Source: Hydromonas sp.
Lineage (GTDB): Bacteria > Pseudomonadota > Gammaproteobacteria > Burkholderiales > Burkholderiaceae
Reading direction: 5' to 3'
NCBI GenBank assembly: GCA_017495165.1
Contig: JAFEII010000002.1
Location: 162,385 to 226,384, forward strand
DNA length: 64,000 nucleotides
The notes beneath the pieces are model-generated. The model searched no databases, was not told where the DNA came from, and was given only the letters and a program-made list of their open reading frames with translations. The translations under genes were made by a program, and so were the position numbers. Shown piece by piece: positions 62,507 through 64,000 of the stretch (position 1 is the stretch's first letter; the number at the start of each line of letters is the position of its first letter).

Positions 62507-63720
62507 TGTCCTGTCCGTACCAAATCCGCACCGCCTCATCTTCAAATCGAAGCATTTTTGAAGTTTTCACGTGCCAACTTAGCCCTGACAGGGCAGGGCG
62601 AGTCACGAAGTGGCTCTAAAAATACTCATTAAAAAGCAGTTTTCACAAGCCATTGTGCCGTGCAAGCGCAATCAAGCCTCACGCTTGCGGACAGCGCGCC
62701 AATACATCAATCAAAAATATGTGATGCCATCAATCAGGTGGCACATAAACGCCCGTCAACAAACCATCAAACGCCTGCACCAGTTCGGGTTCTGTGTTGT
62801 GTGGTTTCTGGCGCGGCTTTTTAAAACGTTGCGCTTGGCTTTGCCAGACGTGCGCAGGTGTTTGGTGGTCAAGGTTGCTGTGGGTTCGCGCATGGTTGTA
62901 AAACAATCGAAACACATCTAAAGCCGCTTGTAATTGGGTTTTACCGTTTAAATGCAACGCGCGCAATACGGGTTTTAGCGTACCAAACAACCGCTCCATT
63001 CTGCCGTTTTGCCAGGGCGAATGCACATCAGTGGTTTGCTTTTGAATCCCTGCAAGTTTGAGAAACGTCTTAAACACAAAAGAGTTGAACACCGCTTCAT
63101 TATCGGTGCGCAAGCGGCGCGGCTTGCCATAGCGGCCAATGGCCATGCACAAATAACCCAGCAATGTCCATGAGTTGCGCTGGGTCAAACGCTGTAAACA
63201 CAGCAGCGCACGGGAGCCATGGTCAATGATGCCCAAGCTGGCGTGGGTCATGTTTGCGTCGTCCGTGTAAAACGTGATGTCCATCGCCCACGTGTGGCAA
63301 ATCGGCACAACCACAGGTGTTTTAGATTTTAACTCGCGCCGCAAGCGCAACACTTGCACCGCATGGGCTTTGAGTAATTCGCATGTAAAATTGTGTCCAA
63401 CCGTCACGTCGTGCCGCGTACCGTGCAATCGGTTAAACAACCGCGCCACATTGCGCCGTGAGCCACCACACAAGGCCGCCAAACGAATCAACTCAGCGCG
63501 CACCCATTCAGGTTTGCGTTGATTCTTGGGCGCAATTGACGTGGCACCAGCGCAGCGAATCGTTGCCCGTCGTTTGAATGGTGGGGTATGTCGATTGGCG
63601 CGTGGGTTGAGGTGAATCCAAACAGCAGCTGCACAAATTAAGTAAAAAACACATAAAAAAGCCAGCATAAAAACCCACCTTTTTAAATAGTTGTTACTCA
63701 TTTAGGCAAAAATACGTAAG
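62507..63720. mobile_element. Insertion sequence (IS481/IS3-like DDE type), right boundary unresolved
   Basis: Left end TGTCCTGTCCGTACCAAAT at 62507 is shared with two other copies. The element carries one leftward transposase gene with an unusually long 223-bp tail after its stop. No inverted copy of the left end is visible up to 64000, so the right boundary (placed near 63720) is a guess: either the repeats are dissimilar or that end is lost. Confidence 0.6.
62730..63701 (-). CDS. DDE integrase-core transposase
   Basis: A 323-residue transposase. Catalytic triad is visible: D in WAMDITFYTDD, D in RRLRTDNEAVF, and E in WQNGRMERLFGTLK, followed by the rve_3-type ending FYNHARTHSNLDHQTPAHVW. 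A helix-turn-helix-like region (ELIRLAALCGGSRRNVARL) precedes it. The first about 35 residues contain a strongly hydrophobic segment (WVFMLAFLCVFYLICAAAVW), unusual for a transposase; translation may really start later. The frame is intact, so the element may be active. Confidence 0.82.
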   Translation of the reverse strand: MSNNYLKRWVFMLAFLCVFYLICAAAVWIHLNPRANRHTPPFKRRATIRCAGATSIAPKNQRKPEWVRAELIRLAALCGGSRRNVARLFNRLHGTRHDVTVGHNFTCELLKAHAVQVLRLRRELKSKTPVVVPICHTWAMDITFYTDDANMTHASLGIIDHGSRALLCLQRLTQRNSWTLLGYLCMAIGRYGKPRRLRTDNEAVFNSFVFKTFLKLAGIQKQTTDVHSPWQNGRMERLFGTLKPVLRALHLNGKTQLQAALDVFRLFYNHARTHSNLDHQTPAHVWQSQAQRFKKPRQKPHNTEPELVQAFDGLLTGVYVPPD

Positions 63721-63914
63721 CCGGATTCTCGCAAAAATGCTGCATATTTCTAAGTCGAAAAATACACCATTCCCAAAACCCCAAACATCATTGTTGTTCT
63801 CGAATTTTGCCATGGGAAAGCCACTTATTTTATTAAGCTTGGGGTAAAGCAGATAGATCAACGATGCTGGCAGACCATACACAGACCACGTTCATTTTTT
63901 GAGCAGACGAAAGA
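63721..63914. other. Intergenic region between IS and tRNA-Lys terminator
   Basis: About 190 bases, A/T-rich. A leftward frame at 63694-63882 shows no domain or SD and is not called. The IS right end, if dissimilar from the left, could lie here. Confidence 0.4.
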
Positions 63915-63938
63915 AAGCCCTGCATCTCTGCAGGGCTT
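63915..63938 (-). terminator. Terminator after tRNA-Lys
   Basis: Leftward AAGCCCTGCA-GAGA-TGCAGGGCTT, a perfect 10-bp stem with GNRA-like loop, followed by TCTTTC; immediately downstream of the tRNA 3' end. Confidence 0.88.
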
Positions 63939-63946
63939 ACAATCAT

Positions 63947-64000
63947 TGGTAGGACGTACGGGGTTCGAACCTGTGACAAACGGATTAAAAGTCCGCTGCT
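63947..64000 (-). tRNA. tRNA-Lys (UUU), 3' part only
   Basis: Leftward sequence contains an anticodon arm with loop CTTTTAA closed by GCGGA/TCCGT, so the anticodon is TTT (Lys). The T-arm loop TTCGAAC is next, then the acceptor strand ACGTCCT, discriminator A, and an encoded CCA at 63949-63947. The T stem has one apparent A-C mismatch. The 5' half lies beyond the window. Confidence 0.88.

Noticed and set aside
63694..63882. Leftward 62-codon frame next to the IS
   Set aside because: No SD, no domain, overlaps the transposase start region; probably chance.

Overview
The window looks like chromosomal DNA of a betaproteobacterium, most likely from the order Burkholderiales. The basis is gene order: queA-tgt-yajC-secD-secF, lepA-lepB-rnc-era-(lipoprotein)-recO-pdxJ-nagZ, metK facing a tandem pair of lipid A acyltransferases followed by dapF-DUF484-xerC, and ybeD-lipB-lipA. 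Base composition is moderate and Leu-TTG codons are common. The genus cannot be fixed from the sequence alone. Both ends of the window cut a gene: an exported protein at base 1 and a tRNA-Lys at base 64000.

Region 1 (1-25600) is core housekeeping. It holds a Cys/Met-type PLP enzyme, an SPFH/NfeD pair, a membrane fatty acid desaturase, queuosine synthesis (queA, tgt), the Sec accessory membrane complex (yajC, secD, secF), and a leftward block of pyrF, an M48 peptidase, a YjgN-like membrane protein, a PlpD-like patatin autotransporter and a TauE/SafE permease. The lepA-to-nagZ block follows, then a LURP-one/scramblase-like protein.

Region 2 (25600-31000) is a stress-flavoured group: a nucleotidyltransferase, a ferritin-like protein, and a rightward operon of BON-domain, glycine-zipper-type, DUF4010-like and DUF1003 proteins, ending in NnrD. 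The BON gene has a leader with mutually exclusive antiterminator and terminator hairpins.

Region 3 (31000-38900) holds metK with a potentially pseudoknotted leader, lipid A acylation, DAP epimerase, XerC and lipoate synthesis.

Region 4 (38900-45400) is a BcgI-like restriction-modification cassette (fused nuclease-methylase plus specificity subunit) bracketed by palindromic REP pairs. Small genes, aroE, mtgA and further REPs and tandem repeats follow.

Region 5 (45400-64000) begins with mgtE and then carries a contact-dependent inhibition (CDI) locus in cdiB-cdiA-cdiI order. CdiA is 2997 residues. Downstream lies an array of displaced toxin/immunity modules: a first immunity gene, an IS-cut toxin stump with its immunity gene, and a 2.2 kb orphan cdiA-CT cassette with a nuclease toxin and a YezG-like immunity gene. 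The orphan repeats 1419 bp of cdiA in frame, including a 1079-bp core in which I see no differences, and then switches at the VENN motif to a different toxin. Recurrent intergenic hairpin blocks separate the modules, and an insertion sequence duplicated at one end closes the array next to tRNA-Lys. This toxin-switching array is the most interesting system in the window.
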